DNA of 64,000 nt from Peromyscus leucopus. Lineage: Eukaryota > Chordata > Mammalia > Rodentia > Cricetidae. Positions within the stretch are counted from its first letter, which is position 1. Each line of letters starts with the position of its first letter. This document shows positions 63,457 through 64,000 of this stretch, piece after piece. The stretch is taken from assembly GCF_004664715.2 (NCBI RefSeq), contig NC_051071.1, forward strand, positions 3,621,501 to 3,685,500, written 5' to 3'. A program made the translations under genes and the position numbers. Below the pieces are notes generated by a model. That model did no database searches, had not been told where the DNA came from, and saw only the letters and a list, made by a program, of their open reading frames with translations.

Positions 63457-64000
63457 TTATCTATTGCTTGATTTTTCATGGATGTGTTTAGCTTCTTTGG
63501 GTTGGATTTTCCCTTCTAGTGCTTTCTGTAGGGCTGGGTTTGTGGACAGGTATTGATTAAATCTGGTTTTATCCTGGAATATTTTGTTTACTCCGCCTAT
63601 GGTGATTGAGAGTTTTGTTGGGTATAATAGTCTGGGTTGGCATCCGTGGTCTCTTAGTGTCTGCATGAGATTTGTCCATGATCTTCCAGCTTTCATAGTC
63701 TCTATTGAGTAGTCTGGTGTTATTCTGATGGGTCTGCCTTTATATGTGACTTGGTCTTTTTCCTTTGCGGCTCTTAATATTTTTTCTTTGTTCTGTGTGT
63801 TTAGTGTTTTGATTATTATGTGGCGAGGGGACTTCTTTTTTTTTTTTGGATCCAGCCTATTCAGTGTTCTGTAAGCTTCTTGTATCTTCATAGGTATTTC
63901 TTTCTTTAGGTTAGGAAAGTTTTCTTCTACGATTTTGTTGAATATATTTTCTGTGCCTTTGAGTTGGTATTCTTCTCCTTCTTTTATCCCTATTATTCTT
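63457..64000 (-). pseudogene. LINE-1 ORF1, C-terminal part (copy 4), open to window edge
   Basis: Open for 181 codons from the window edge to the stop at 63457. It begins inside the RRM-like domain, crosses a five-Lys run encoded in an A-tract (63832-63849 as T), and ends HEKSSNR. The final 144 residues equal those of copy 2 exactly. Whether ORF1 as a whole is intact cannot be seen. Confidence 0.9.

Larger units (their letters stand above)
59042..64000 (-). mobile_element. LINE-1 copy 4: 3' UTR, ORF2 and end of ORF1, continuing past the window
   Basis: On the minus strand the element runs from ORF1 (open at the window edge) through ORF2 to a 3' UTR and A-tail at 59042-59060. It is well preserved and of the same young subfamily as copy 2. 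It is in the same orientation as the host gene. Confidence 0.96.

Overview
The window reads as mammalian, rodent, non-coding DNA: one dispersed host gene set in introns packed with retroelements. Sense and antisense SINEs of the B1, B2/B3 and B4 types, several LINE-1 copies, two classes of endogenous retrovirus (ERV) and simple repeats explain most of it. The younger B1 copies carry an internal segment (about 7470-7490 and 58804-58824) that I associate with cricetid rodents (hamsters, voles, deer mice) rather than mouse or rat; the family-level assignment is inference.

Host gene. Three minus-strand coding exons can be read to the base, with consensus splice sites and compatible phases: 55559-55819, 42600-42730 and 5100-5305. 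Together they encode the C-terminal part of an ankyrin-repeat and SOCS-box protein (substrate receptor of a Cullin-5/Elongin-BC ubiquitin ligase), most likely Asb14. Upstream exons were not found and probably lie beyond 64000. The two introns, 37.3 kb and 12.8 kb, hold nearly all the mobile elements.

Layout. 1-5099: old SINEs, unassigned AT-rich DNA and the probable 3' UTR. 5306-13400: a class II ERV with recognisable gag, protease and RT remnants, broken by a B2, a B1 and another repeat. 13400-20700: an antisense LTR, SINEs and fragments of class I ERVs plus an old antisense LINE-1. 20700-27215: a class I (gammaretrovirus-like) provirus with LTR, proline-type primer-binding site and gag, pol and env remnants, all disabled, cut at its 3' end by a LINE-1. 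27216-31005: truncated LINE-1 pieces and a minisatellite. 32860-35640: a gag/pol-less class II element. 36500-40480: further LTR elements. 43529-45256: a compact class II mini-provirus with a perfect 6-bp target duplication. 46899-49682: a complete LINE-1 insertion without ORF2. 50816-51198: a retrocopy of an unidentified mRNA 3' end. 51933-55497: a 5'-truncated LINE-1 carrying a solo LTR. 59042-64000: a near-full LINE-1 on the minus strand, running off the window.

Most notable observation. The LINE-1 at 46899-49682 has a tandem-monomer 5' UTR, lacks exactly the segment that a second LINE-1 (27216-28925) carries between a GT donor and an AG acceptor, lacks all of ORF2, carries a short extra 3' sequence between two A-tracts, and is bounded by a 13-bp target duplication. 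This suggests a retrotransposed, spliced and further deleted LINE-1 RNA.
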